A stretch of 64,000 bases of DNA, taken from Pseudoxanthomonas suwonensis (lineage in GTDB: Bacteria; Pseudomonadota; Gammaproteobacteria; Xanthomonadales; Xanthomonadaceae). The notes under the pieces were generated by a model. The model saw only the letters and a list, made by a program, of their open reading frames with translations, ran no database searches and was not told where the DNA came from. The translations under genes and the position numbers were made by a program. The stretch is taken from contig QFNC01000003.1 in assembly GCA_003240695.1 (NCBI GenBank), positions 62,001-126,000 on the forward strand, given 5' to 3'. Of the stretch, positions 25,278 through 33,755 are shown one piece after another. The first letter of the stretch is position 1. Each line of letters starts with the position of its first letter.

Positions 25278-27614
25278 TCACCGCGATGTTCGCGCCCGGT
25301 TCAGCGCATCGGCCAGCGCGGTGTTGGCCGGTGCGCGTGACGCTGCAGCGGGTGCCGGTGGCTTGCCGCCGTCGCGTCGCGAAGCCGGATGCGTCCGCTC
25401 GGTCTTCGGCGCATCGACCGCAGGCGTGTCGTGCAGGCGGCGGGTCAGTGCGATGCGTTTGCGCGCCACGTCCACCTCCAGCACCTTCACGGTGACGATG
25501 TCGCCCGCCTTCACCACCTCGCGCGGGTCCTTGATGTAGCGGTCGGCCAGCATCGAGATGTGGATCAGCCCGTCCTGATGCACGCCGATATCGACGAACG
25601 CGCCGAATGCGGCCACGTTGCTGACCACGCCTTCCAGCACCATGCCGGGTTTCAGATCCTTGATGTCGTGCACGCCGTCGGCGAAGCGCGCGGCCTGGAA
25701 GGCGGGACGCGGATCGCGGCCGGGCTTTTCCAGTTCCTTCAAGATGTCGCGCACGGTGGGTTCGCCGAAGCGGTCATCGACGAACGATGCCGGCGACAGG
25801 CCGCGCAGCAACGCGGCATTGCCGATCACCGCCTGGATCGGCTTGCCGCAGGCGGACAGGATGCGCTGCACCACCGGATAGGCTTCGGGGTGCACGGACG
25901 AGGCATCCAGCGGTTCGGCGCCGCTGGCGATGCGCAAGAAGCCGGCGCATTGCTCGAAGGTCTTCTCGCCCAGGCGCGGGACCTGCAGCAATGCCTTGCG
26001 ATCGGCGAACGCGCCATGCGCATCGCGGTGCGTCACGATGTTCTCCGCCACCGTCGCGGACAGGCCGGACACGCGCGTCAGCAGGGCAGCGGACGCGGTG
26101 TTGACGTCCACGCCGACTGCGTTCACGCAGTCCTCCACGGTGGCGTCCAGCGCGCGGGCCAGCTGGAACTGATCCACGTCGTGCTGGTACTGGCCCACGC
26201 CAATGGCCTTGGGTTCGATCTTCACCAGTTCGGCGAGCGGATCCTGCAGGCGCCGGGCGATCGACACCGCGCCGCGCAGCGACACGTCCAGCTGCGGAAA
26301 TTCCTTCGCGGCCAGCTCCGATGCCGAATACACCGAGGCGCCGGCTTCGCTGACCACCACCTTGGCGATGCCGGGCGTGTTCAGCCGTTTCAGCAGATCG
26401 GCCGCGAGCGCATCGGTTTCGCGGCTGGCGGTGCCGTTGCCGATCGCGATCAATCGCACGTCGTGGCGTTCGCACAGCGACTGCAACGTGGCCAACGATG
26501 CATCCCACTGCCGCCGCGGTTCGTGCGGATAGATGGTGTCGGTGGCGACCAGTTTGCCGGTGGCATCCACCACCGCCACCTTCACCCCGGTGCGCAGGCC
26601 GGGATCCAGACCCAGGACGGCTTTCGGCCCGGCCGGCGCGGCCAGCAGCAGATCCTTCAGGTTCTGGCCGAACACCCGGATCGCCTCGGCATCGGCGCGC
26701 TCGCGCGCCTGCTGCATCAGATCCAGGGTGAGATGCAGATGCAATTTGGCCTTCCACGCCAGCCGGCAGCACTGCTGCAACCAGGCATCGCCCGGGCGAT
26801 CGGCGAAGCGCAGGCCGGCGTGCACGGCCACCAGACCTTCGGCATGGCGGTGACCGGCCTCGGCATCGGCACCGGGTTCCAGATCCAGGGTGATGATGTC
26901 CTCGCGGCGCGCGCGCAGCAGCGCCAGCAGCCGATGCGAGGGGATCGTGGCCAGCGCTTCGGCATGATCGAAGTAGTCGCGATACTTCGCGCCTTCGGTC
27001 TGCTTGCCGTCCACCACGCGTGCGCGCAGCACACCTTGCCGCTGCAGCAGATCGCGCAGGGCGGCGATGAGGCCGGCATCCTCGCCCCAGCGTTCCATCA
27101 GGATCGCGCGGGCGCCGTCCAATGCGGCCTTGGCGTCGGCAACCCCCTTGTCGGCATCCACGAAAGACTGCGCCACCGTTGCTGGGTCCTGCATGGGGTC
27201 AGCCAGCAGCGCATCGACCAACGGCTCCAGACCGGCCTCGCGTGCGATCTGCGCCTTGGTGCGACGCCTGGGCTTGTAGGGCAAGTACAGGTCTTCCAGC
27301 CGCGACTTGCTGTCGGCGGCGTCGATGTCGGCACGCAGCGCATCGGTCAGCTTGCCCTGTTCGGCGATGCTGTCCAGGATCGTGACGCGCCGTTCTTCCA
27401 GCTCGCGCAGGTACAGCAGGCGCGTTTCCAGCAGACGCAGCTGGTTGTCGTCCAGCCCCCCGGTGACTTCCTTGCGGTAGCGGGCGATGAACGGCACCGT
27501 GGCACCGCCATCCAGCAGATCCACTGCGGCCCGCACCTGGCCGGGCGTGGCGGCGATGTCGTTGGCCAGCGTGTCGTGGATGCGGGTGACGGCGGTGCGG
27601 GGCAGGTCGGACAT
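25278..27614 (-). CDS. tex: Tex transcription accessory protein (S1 RNA-binding)
   Basis: 778 residues from the ATG at 27614 (MSDLPRTAVTRIHDTLAND). Tex blocks are clear: TVPFIARYRKEVTGGLDD near residue 40, the YqgF-like AVLGLDPGLRTGVKVAVVD, helix-hairpin-helix VNTASAALLTRVSGLS, and a C-terminal S1 domain (GMVLEGVVSNVAAFGAFVDI) at about 645-715. After the S1 domain is a basic, proline-rich tail. Tex binds RNA and affects transcription and pathogenesis genes. Monocistronic here. Confidence 0.95.
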   Translation of the reverse strand: MSDLPRTAVTRIHDTLANDIAATPGQVRAAVDLLDGGATVPFIARYRKEVTGGLDDNQLRLLETRLLYLRELEERRVTILDSIAEQGKLTDALRADIDAADSKSRLEDLYLPYKPRRRTKAQIAREAGLEPLVDALLADPMQDPATVAQSFVDADKGVADAKAALDGARAILMERWGEDAGLIAALRDLLQRQGVLRARVVDGKQTEGAKYRDYFDHAEALATIPSHRLLALLRARREDIITLDLEPGADAEAGHRHAEGLVAVHAGLRFADRPGDAWLQQCCRLAWKAKLHLHLTLDLMQQARERADAEAIRVFGQNLKDLLLAAPAGPKAVLGLDPGLRTGVKVAVVDATGKLVATDTIYPHEPRRQWDASLATLQSLCERHDVRLIAIGNGTASRETDALAADLLKRLNTPGIAKVVVSEAGASVYSASELAAKEFPQLDVSLRGAVSIARRLQDPLAELVKIEPKAIGVGQYQHDVDQFQLARALDATVEDCVNAVGVDVNTASAALLTRVSGLSATVAENIVTHRDAHGAFADRKALLQVPRLGEKTFEQCAGFLRIASGAEPLDASSVHPEAYPVVQRILSACGKPIQAVIGNAALLRGLSPASFVDDRFGEPTVRDILKELEKPGRDPRPAFQAARFADGVHDIKDLKPGMVLEGVVSNVAAFGAFVDIGVHQDGLIHISMLADRYIKDPREVVKAGDIVTVKVLEVDVARKRIALTRRLHDTPAVDAPKTERTHPASRRDGGKPPAPAAASRAPANTALADALNRARTSR

Positions 27615-27719
27615 GGTGATGCAAGGCTGCGGCGGTGCTGCGCAGTATGCGCAACCGCCGCCGCTTTGCCGAGCTTGCGCCGCGCCGCGTTTTGCGGCAG
27701 GCCGACGCATGGTGCGGGC

Positions 27720-28703
27720 TCAGCGGTTCATCATGTTCAGCGCATCGACCGCGTCGTTGTAGGCCTCCGCCGCATCATTGAATTCCGACGGATCCTTGCG
27801 CGCCGAGCGGTACGCGCCGGCGAAGTCGGTGAGTTCGTCCGCGATGCTGTCGTAACGGTCGATCATCGGCAGCGAATCCTTTTCTGCCTTGCGCTTCTGG
27901 TGTTCGGCCTTCATGGCGGTCAGGCTGGTTTCCATCGCCGCGATGTGGGCATCGGCCTGCTTGATCTTCTCGGGATTCTTCAGGTCGTCGGCGTTGTCGA
28001 ACAGATCCAGCACCTTCTCGGCCGAGCCCATCGCTTCCCAGGTATGCATTTCCAGCAGCCGTCCCTCGGCCTTGAAGCGGGCCACGGACTTGTCGTGGGC
28101 GATCTTCGATGCGGCATCGATCTGGCCGGCCAGCGCCGTCAACGCGGTCTCGAGCTTGTCCATGCCGGCCACGTATTTGGGCAGCAGTTCCTTGCCCTTG
28201 GCGCCGGCGTCGTCCTCGAAGCGCTTGGCCTTGTTGTAGTCGATCAGCTCGCGCCAGGTGGGCAACAGTGCTTCAGCGGCTGCGACCAGTTGCTGGCCGG
28301 CCTGGTCCAGTTCCGGCGTGGCACCGGGCATGGCGATGGCGTCCTTCAGGTTCTTCAGGTCGTTGTCGGAGAAATAATGGTCGTCCGTGCGGATTTTCTT
28401 GAAATCTCCGGCGGCCACCTTCCTGCGATCCTCTTCCTTCCATTTCGCGAAGGTTTCGTTGACCGAGGACGAAAACCCGCGCAGGCGATTGCCGACCTTG
28501 ATGTAGGCATCGACTTTTTCGTCCCAGGCCTCGTCGCCAGCATCGCCGGCATCGGCGGCTGCGGCCGGCGTGTCGGTGGCCGGCTGCGCACTCGTGGTCG
28601 GGCCTGCTCGGCTGTCCGTTGCCGGGGAAGCGGCATCGTCGCCGCGCTTGCAGGCCGTGGTGGTGGCGAGAATGGCGATCAGGGCAAGCTGGAGCGGTTT
28701 CAT
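27720..28703 (-). CDS. DUF3829 (YiiG-like) lipoprotein
   Basis: 327 residues from the ATG at 28703. The signal sequence MKPLQLALIAILATTTAC ends in a usable lipobox at Cys18, followed by a low-complexity Ala/Asp/Thr linker to about residue 60. The mature domain is all-helical (YIKVGNRLRGFSSSVNETF, then repeated long helices) and matches the DUF3829/YiiG pattern. Function unknown; probably outer-membrane anchored on the periplasmic side. No operon partner. Confidence 0.8.
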   Translation of the reverse strand: MKPLQLALIAILATTTACKRGDDAASPATDSRAGPTTSAQPATDTPAAAADAGDAGDEAWDEKVDAYIKVGNRLRGFSSSVNETFAKWKEEDRRKVAAGDFKKIRTDDHYFSDNDLKNLKDAIAMPGATPELDQAGQQLVAAAEALLPTWRELIDYNKAKRFEDDAGAKGKELLPKYVAGMDKLETALTALAGQIDAASKIAHDKSVARFKAEGRLLEMHTWEAMGSAEKVLDLFDNADDLKNPEKIKQADAHIAAMETSLTAMKAEHQKRKAEKDSLPMIDRYDSIADELTDFAGAYRSARKDPSEFNDAAEAYNDAVDALNMMNR

Positions 28704-28806
28704 CGTCGGACGCACTCAATGGTGGACAAGCGGCAAACCGTGACAGGGTACGAATGTCGATGCAAGCGCTTTCCGATGGACCGCCGCTACCGGCAGGCGG
28801 GTGGCA

Positions 28807-29523
28807 TCAACGCGATCGGTCGCGCCGCGCACGCCAGCCGTCGTACCACAGGCCCAGATGCCGACGCGACTGCAGCACCGCCTTCGGGCCGAATCGCAGC
28901 AGCCGCCACAGCAGCGCCAGATGCGCGCGCGGTCCGTGCGAGTGCAGCTTGCGTTCGGAACTCACGATGGGATGCGGCACGATGCGAATGCCGCCGTGCC
29001 GGCGCAGGGCGCGACTGAACAGCACGTCTTCGGCGGCGTAGTAGCGCTCGTCGAAGCCGCCGATGGCGTCGAATGTCTCGCGCCGGCACAGCAGGAAACA
29101 GCCCGGGATCACCCCGAACAGACTGAAGCCGCGCGAGACGATTCGGACCAGCAGCCGTTCCAGCAGGTCGGAACGCTGATCGAAACGCAGGCGTGCCCCT
29201 GCACCGCCGGCACCTTCTTCCACGCCCTGAACTGCAGCGTGCAGTGCAGCGGCGGTGATGCGCGTGTCGGCATCCACGAAACACAGCAGCTCGCCGGTGG
29301 ACCAGCGCGCACCGGTGTTGCGGCTGGCAGCGATCTGCCGGCGATGGGCATGCACCACGAAGGCGCCGGCCGACTGGGCGATGAATGCGGTGACATCGCT
29401 GCAGGAATCGGCCACCACCACGACTTCATGATCGAGGCCCTGCGCGGCGATTGCGATGGCCTGCAGGCAATCCTGCAGCCAGGCGGCCTCGTCGTGGGCG
29501 GGAACCACGAACGAGATCAGCAT
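28807..29523 (-). CDS. Family 2 glycosyltransferase
   Basis: 238 residues with a GT-A fold start (FVVPAHDEAAWLQDCLQAI), VVVADSCSDVT, a DxD-type CFVDADTRIT at about residue 88 and a later FDERYYAAEDVLFSRAL block in which AED is the usual acceptor-side acidic motif. Substrates unknown; polysaccharide or glycolipid synthesis is likely. It is divergent from the LLM oxidoreductase with only 81 bp between starts. No other glycan genes are nearby. Confidence 0.85.
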   Translation of the reverse strand: MLISFVVPAHDEAAWLQDCLQAIAIAAQGLDHEVVVVADSCSDVTAFIAQSAGAFVVHAHRRQIAASRNTGARWSTGELLCFVDADTRITAAALHAAVQGVEEGAGGAGARLRFDQRSDLLERLLVRIVSRGFSLFGVIPGCFLLCRRETFDAIGGFDERYYAAEDVLFSRALRRHGGIRIVPHPIVSSERKLHSHGPRAHLALLWRLLRFGPKAVLQSRRHLGLWYDGWRARRDRSR

Positions 29524-29604
29524 CGTCGGGCCATCGGCACTGGAATACAGGCGCGCGCGCCCCCATCACGATGATCGAGATCAACAACGGCACGGCGGAA
29601 GCAC

Positions 29605-30603
29605 ATGCGCCCATTATCCATTCTGGATCTGGCCCCCATCACCGAGGGCGGATCGGCACGGCAGACCTTCGCGCAGACGGTGGCACTGGCGCAGCAGGCC
29701 GAACGCTTGGGTTACCGCCGCTACTGGCTGGCCGAACACCACAACATGCCGGGCATCGCCAGTGCCGCCACGGCAGTGCTGATCGGCCATGTCGCCGGCG
29801 CCACGTCCAGCATCCGAGTGGGTGCGGGCGGCATCATGCTGCCCAATCATGCGCCGTTGCAGGTCGCCGAGCAGTTCGGCACGCTGGACGCGCTGTACCG
29901 CGGTCGGATCGATCTGGGCCTGGGACGCGCGCCTGGCACCGATGCCGCCACGGCGCGTGCGCTGCGCCGCTATCACCTGTCGGCCGAGGCGTTTCCGCAG
30001 GACGTGGCCGAGATTCAGCACTATTTCCAGCCCGTGCAGCCTGGACAGGCCGTGCAGGCGGTGCCCGGTGCCGGTGCGCAGGTGCAACTGTGGATGCTCG
30101 GTTCCAGCCTGTTCGGTGCGCAATTGGCGGCGGCGATGGGGTTGCCGTACGCGTTCGCATCGCATTTCGCCCCGGCCATGCTGGACGAGGCGCTGGCCAC
30201 GTATCGCCGGCAATTCCGGCCGTCGCCGCAGCTGCAGCAACCGAAGGTGATGCTGGCGGCGAACGTGGTTGCAGCCGACACCACCGCCGAAGCACGACGC
30301 CTGTTCACCACCTTGCAGCAGTCGTTCGTGCGGCTGCGGCGCGGCGAACCCGGTCGCTTGCCGCCGCCGTTGGAATCGGCGAAGGCCTTCGAGGCATGGG
30401 CCACGCCGGCCGAACGTGCCGGCGTGCAGCAGGCGCTGGCCTGTTCGCTGGTGGGCGATGCGGATGCGGTGCGCAGCCAGTGGCGCGACCTGGCGCAGCG
30501 GCATCAGCCGGATGAATGGATCATCACCGCCAATCTTCACGACCACGATGCGCGGATGCAGAGCATCGCCATCGCCATGCAGGTCAATCAGTCGCTGGAT
30601 TGA
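29605..30603 (+). CDS. LLM-class flavin-dependent oxidoreductase (YhbW-like)
   Basis: 332 residues. The luciferase-like pattern begins SILDLAPITEGGSARQTF and includes RYWLAEHHNMPGIASAATAV, IRVGAGGIMLPNHAPLQVAEQFGTL (quoted in part) and LGLGRAPGTD, as in the single-component LLM/YhbW group. It would use reduced flavin to oxidise an unknown substrate. Starts at the first ATG after the divergent glycosyltransferase; no partner flavin reductase is adjacent. Confidence 0.9.
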   Translation: MRPLSILDLAPITEGGSARQTFAQTVALAQQAERLGYRRYWLAEHHNMPGIASAATAVLIGHVAGATSSIRVGAGGIMLPNHAPLQVAEQFGTLDALYRGRIDLGLGRAPGTDAATARALRRYHLSAEAFPQDVAEIQHYFQPVQPGQAVQAVPGAGAQVQLWMLGSSLFGAQLAAAMGLPYAFASHFAPAMLDEALATYRRQFRPSPQLQQPKVMLAANVVAADTTAEARRLFTTLQQSFVRLRRGEPGRLPPPLESAKAFEAWATPAERAGVQQALACSLVGDADAVRSQWRDLAQRHQPDEWIITANLHDHDARMQSIAIAMQVNQSLD

Positions 30604-30616
30604 GCCCGAACCGGGG

Positions 30617-31105
30617 TCAGAGGGCGTCATCCGTCGCTTCGGCGGCATCTTCGCGCTGCAGGATGTGGAACCTGCCGAAGGCCAGGCCCAGGCTGCGGCC
30701 GCTGCCCTTGCCGGTCAGTTTCAGGCGGATCGGGCCTTTCTTCATGATCTGCGACTTGCCGGCGCGGCGGCCGCTGCCGGCACTCACCTCCGCTTCGGTC
30801 CAGGCGCCCAGCAGGTCGTGGATGTCAGCGACCGGGGTGAATTCGCCATGGCCGTTGGCGATGTCGGTGTGGCCGAAGGTCAGGCCGCCACCGCGCGAGA
30901 CGATGTTCACGTCGAGCGATTGCCCATTGTCGCAGCGGATGGTGCCGCTGCCGGCCGTGCGCTTGACGAAATAGCCGCCACCGGACGCTTCGTACTGCAG
31001 CAGGCAGGTGGTTTGCCCGGCGTGCGCCGGCGTCGCCAGTACCCAAGCGAACAGCAGCCATGCGAACGGACGCTTGCGGATGGAAATGGAATCGCCATGC
31101 ACCAT
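30617..31105 (-). CDS. Small exported protein of unknown function
   Basis: 162 residues. A signal peptide (KRPFAWLLFAWVLATPAHA, cleaved near residue 29) is followed by a beta-rich domain with Cys pairs CLLQYEASGGGYFVKR and GTIRCDNGQSL and glycine-rich strands. I do not recognise a family. Probably periplasmic. It converges on the LLM gene with a 13-bp gap. Start uncertain: other in-frame ATGs lie within the first few codons. Confidence 0.6.
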   Translation of the reverse strand: MVHGDSISIRKRPFAWLLFAWVLATPAHAGQTTCLLQYEASGGGYFVKRTAGSGTIRCDNGQSLDVNIVSRGGGLTFGHTDIANGHGEFTPVADIHDLLGAWTEAEVSAGSGRRAGKSQIMKKGPIRLKLTGKGSGRSLGLAFGRFHILQREDAAEATDDAL

Positions 31106-31160
31106 GCTGCATCCAATAGCACCAAACCCGTGACGGCGCCAGCGGTTCCTCGCGCGTTGT

Positions 31161-31409
31161 TCAGTCGGCTGCTATGTCGCGGAAATACGGCTCCACGCTG
31201 CCCTTCACCTTGATGGTCATCGGCTGGCCGCGACGGTCCAGTGCGCGGCCGGCGGCCACCCGGACCCAGCCTTCGCTGACGCAGTATTCCTCCACGTTGT
31301 CGCGCTCAGCTCCGTTGAAGCGGATGCCGATGCCGCGCGCCAGCAGGGCTTCATCGTAGAAGCGGCTGCCGGGATCGTTGCTGAGGCGGTCGGGCGGGGC
31401 GTCGGTCAT
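31161..31409 (-). CDS. DUF3297 small protein
   Basis: 82 residues, MTDAPPDRLSNDPGSRFYDE to YFRDIAAD. The composition and the blocks GIGIRFNGAERDNVEEYC and GQPMTIKVKGSVEPYF match the DUF3297 family (often named glutathione peroxidase by mistake). Basic, single-domain, cytosolic; function unknown. It starts 40 bp after the DUF4031 gene ends, so it may be the third gene of that small unit. Confidence 0.85.
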   Translation of the reverse strand: MTDAPPDRLSNDPGSRFYDEALLARGIGIRFNGAERDNVEEYCVSEGWVRVAAGRALDRRGQPMTIKVKGSVEPYFRDIAAD

Positions 31410-31449
31410 GGCGGGTGCTCTGCGGAAACGTTGCGGGCGATTGTACGGG

Positions 31450-31734
31450 TCACGGCGCCAGCCCGCGTCCCTGCGCACGGGCCCGGGCGATGATCCGGCG
31501 CATCTGCGCGCGGTCGCCATGCCGGGACACCGGCACGGCACCCAGTGCGATGGCCTGCAGCCGCATCGGTGCGGTGACATCGTAGTGGGCACCGCTGGTC
31601 TTGTTCTGGAAGGCGCGGCGCGGGATGCCCAATGCCTGCGCCATCGCATGCAGTTCGTCCAGCGTGTCGGCCAGCAGATGCGCCCAGCGCTGGCCGCGCC
31701 AGAGGTGCACGGCATCGTCCACGTACACGGCCAT
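31450..31734 (-). CDS. DUF4031 small protein
   Basis: 94 residues from the ATG at 31734 (MAVYVDDAVHLWRGQRWAHL). The sequence VYVDDAVHLWRG near the start, followed by SGAHYDVTAPMRLQAIALGA, is the DUF4031 signature. The aspartate pair and basic C-terminus suggest an enzyme or nucleic-acid-related role, but none is established. It begins 2 bp after the stop of the DUF3016 lipoprotein, so the two are coupled. Confidence 0.85.
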   Translation of the reverse strand: MAVYVDDAVHLWRGQRWAHLLADTLDELHAMAQALGIPRRAFQNKTSGAHYDVTAPMRLQAIALGAVPVSRHGDRAQMRRIIARARAQGRGLAP

Positions 31735-31736
31735 GC

Positions 31737-32276
31737 TCAGCGGGCCGGCCCGAGACGGCGGGCCGCCCAGTCGCGCAGCAGGCGCTTTTCGTGGCGCAGC
31801 GGGTCGCTGTCGACAGCGCTGCCGACTTGCAGATGGTTGATGCCGGACAGGCGGTCCTCGCCTTCGGACACCATGTTGCCCGCGACATCGCGCAGCATGT
31901 AGCGCAGCGTGATGCGCGGTGGATACACGTCGCGCAGGATGCGGACGTGCTGGTAATCGATGCCCTGCCATGGCTCGTCGTCACCGGCCCGTTTCACATC
32001 CACGACCTCGATCTGCACTGTGTGGCCGGCCGGCAGTCGCCGACCGGCTTCGGCATGCAGCGACCGCATCAGCGCGTCCACCCAGTGGTCGCGTTGGCGC
32101 GGCAATTCCTCGCGATTGACGCGCGCTTCGCTGAACGTGGCCGGATTGCGCCAACGCACGTTGACCGGTCCATCGATCGGCAACGCATGCAGTGGCGTGG
32201 ATGGAGATGACTCCCTTGGCGTGGTGCTACATCCGCAGAGCATGAGCACGCCGAGCAGGACAGCCAGAGGTTTCAT
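31737..32276 (-). CDS. DUF3016 lipoprotein
   Basis: 179 residues with a strong lipoprotein signal (MKPLAVLLGVLMLCGCSTTP, lipobox Cys16). The mature part contains VRWRNPATFSEAR and a GRRLPAGHTVQIEVVDVKRAG block, the DUF3016 pattern, a small periplasmic domain of unknown function. First gene of a lipoprotein-DUF4031-DUF3297 group. Confidence 0.82.
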   Translation of the reverse strand: MKPLAVLLGVLMLCGCSTTPRESSPSTPLHALPIDGPVNVRWRNPATFSEARVNREELPRQRDHWVDALMRSLHAEAGRRLPAGHTVQIEVVDVKRAGDDEPWQGIDYQHVRILRDVYPPRITLRYMLRDVAGNMVSEGEDRLSGINHLQVGSAVDSDPLRHEKRLLRDWAARRLGPAR

Positions 32277-32355
32277 CTGTGGACACCATCATGCATCGTG
32301 GTCCATGCAGTCTGCCGCAGCGGGCGACACGGGGGCGTGGATGCGGCCGTTGGGG

Positions 32356-33054
32356 TCACTGCCGTGTTGCAGAATGCTGCAGCAAGGGCTGCAGTGCGGG
32401 CCAGACGTGGTCGCGGATGGCCGGTTGCGCGGCGGGCGTCGGATGGAGGTTGTCGTCCTGGAAAAGGCTGCGGTCGGCGGCGATCGGCTGCAGCAGAAAA
32501 GGCAGCAGCGCAGTGCCGAAGCGGGCCGACAGATCCGCATAACCCTGCGCGAACTCGCTGGTGTAATGCATGCCCAGGTTGGGCGGCATCTGCATGCCGA
32601 TCAGCAGTACCTGCGCGCCCGCGCCATGTGCGGCGCCGATCATGTAGGCAAGATTGCGCCGCGTCTGTGCCAGTGGCAGGCCGCGCAGTGCATCGTTGGC
32701 GCCCAGTTCGATCACCACCACCTGCGGGCGATGCTGCCGCAGCGCGTTCACGATGCGCGATGCGCCGCCGGCCGTGGTGTCGCCGCTGATGCTGGCATTC
32801 ACCGCGCGCCAACCGCGGTGTTGCGTTCGCAAGCGCCGATCCAGCAGCGCCACCCAGCCCTGCGAAGCGGCCATGCCGTAACCGGCCGACAGCGAATCGC
32901 CCATCACCAGGATGCGGTTGGACGATGCCGGTTGTGCCTGCGCGGGCCAAACGCCGGCGATGACCAACAACAACAACCCGACAACGGCGGACAGCAGCAT
33001 CGCAACACTGCGATCCGGACGTGACGGCGCGTCGATGGCGTGGTTTGTCATCAT
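32356..33054 (-). CDS. tesA: GDSL-type arylesterase / acyl-CoA thioesterase I (TesA)
   Basis: 232 residues from ATG 33054 (the adjacent ATG at 33051 is equally possible). Signal peptide to about residue 37 (VVGLLLLVIAGVWPAQA). Catalytic blocks: GDSLSAGYGM with the nucleophile Ser, the oxyanion GANDALRG, and DDNLHPTPAAQ with the Asp-His pair. This is the SGNH periplasmic multifunctional esterase TesA. It is divergent from ybbA with about 30 bases between starts, the arrangement known in E. coli. Confidence 0.92.
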   Translation of the reverse strand: MMTNHAIDAPSRPDRSVAMLLSAVVGLLLLVIAGVWPAQAQPASSNRILVMGDSLSAGYGMAASQGWVALLDRRLRTQHRGWRAVNASISGDTTAGGASRIVNALRQHRPQVVVIELGANDALRGLPLAQTRRNLAYMIGAAHGAGAQVLLIGMQMPPNLGMHYTSEFAQGYADLSARFGTALLPFLLQPIAADRSLFQDDNLHPTPAAQPAIRDHVWPALQPLLQHSATRQ

Positions 33055-33083
33055 GGCATCCAGATTGGGATCGCGGGACGAGA

Positions 33084-33755
33084 ATGCAAGCGATGGTGCA
33101 AGCCGAGGCGCTCGGCAAGCGGGTGCAGCTGCCCGACGGTGAGCTGGTGATTCTGCAGGACGTGGCGTTTGCCATCGCGCCGGGCAGCACGGCGGCGGTG
33201 GTGGGCGCGTCCGGATCGGGCAAGAGCACGCTGCTGTCGCTGCTGGCCGGACTGGACAGCCCCAGCAGCGGCCGGGTGCTGCTGGATGGCGAGGATCTCT
33301 CCGTGCTGGACGAGGATGGCCGCGCTGCGGTGCGTGCGCGAAAGGTGGGTTTCGTGTTTCAGAACTTCCAGCTGCTCCCCTCGCTGACCGCGCTGGAAAA
33401 CGTGATGCTGCCGCTGGAGTTGCGCGGCGATGCCGATGCCGACACCCCGGCGCGCGACATCCTACGGCGGGTGGGGCTGCAGGAACGGCTGGGCCATTAT
33501 CCACGGCAGCTGTCCGGCGGCGAGCAGCAGCGCGTGGCCCTGGCGCGCGCGTTCGTGACCCGCCCGAAACTGCTGTTTGCCGACGAGCCCACCGGCAACC
33601 TGGACAAGGCCAATGGCGATGCGGTCATCGCGCTGTTGTTCGAATTGAATGCGCAGTCGGGTACCACGCTGGTGCTGGTCACCCACGACGAAGCCTTGGC
33701 TGCGCGCTGCCGGCAGGTGCTGCGGCTGGATGCAGGGCGGCTGGTTTGCACATGA
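33084..33755 (+). CDS. ybbA: ABC transporter ATPase (YbbA, LolD/MacB type)
   Basis: 223 residues. Walker A GASGSGKST, Q-loop QNFQLLPSLTALENVMLPLEL-type region, signature LSGGEQQR and Walker B LLFADEPTGNLD are intact; the H-loop is VTHDEA. The sequence type is that of LolD/MacB/YbbA ATPases. Start chosen at 33084 because GGGA precedes it; 33093 is an alternative. It overlaps the permease gene by 4 bases (ATGA). Confidence 0.93.
   Translation: MQAMVQAEALGKRVQLPDGELVILQDVAFAIAPGSTAAVVGASGSGKSTLLSLLAGLDSPSSGRVLLDGEDLSVLDEDGRAAVRARKVGFVFQNFQLLPSLTALENVMLPLELRGDADADTPARDILRRVGLQERLGHYPRQLSGGEQQRVALARAFVTRPKLLFADEPTGNLDKANGDAVIALLFELNAQSGTTLVLVTHDEALAARCRQVLRLDAGRLVCT

Noticed and set aside
25389..29018. 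1209-codon open frame on the plus strand opposite tex and its neighbours
   Set aside because: It is antisense to two clear genes, lacks any domain, and has the His/Gln/Arg-rich composition of frames opposite GC-rich coding DNA.
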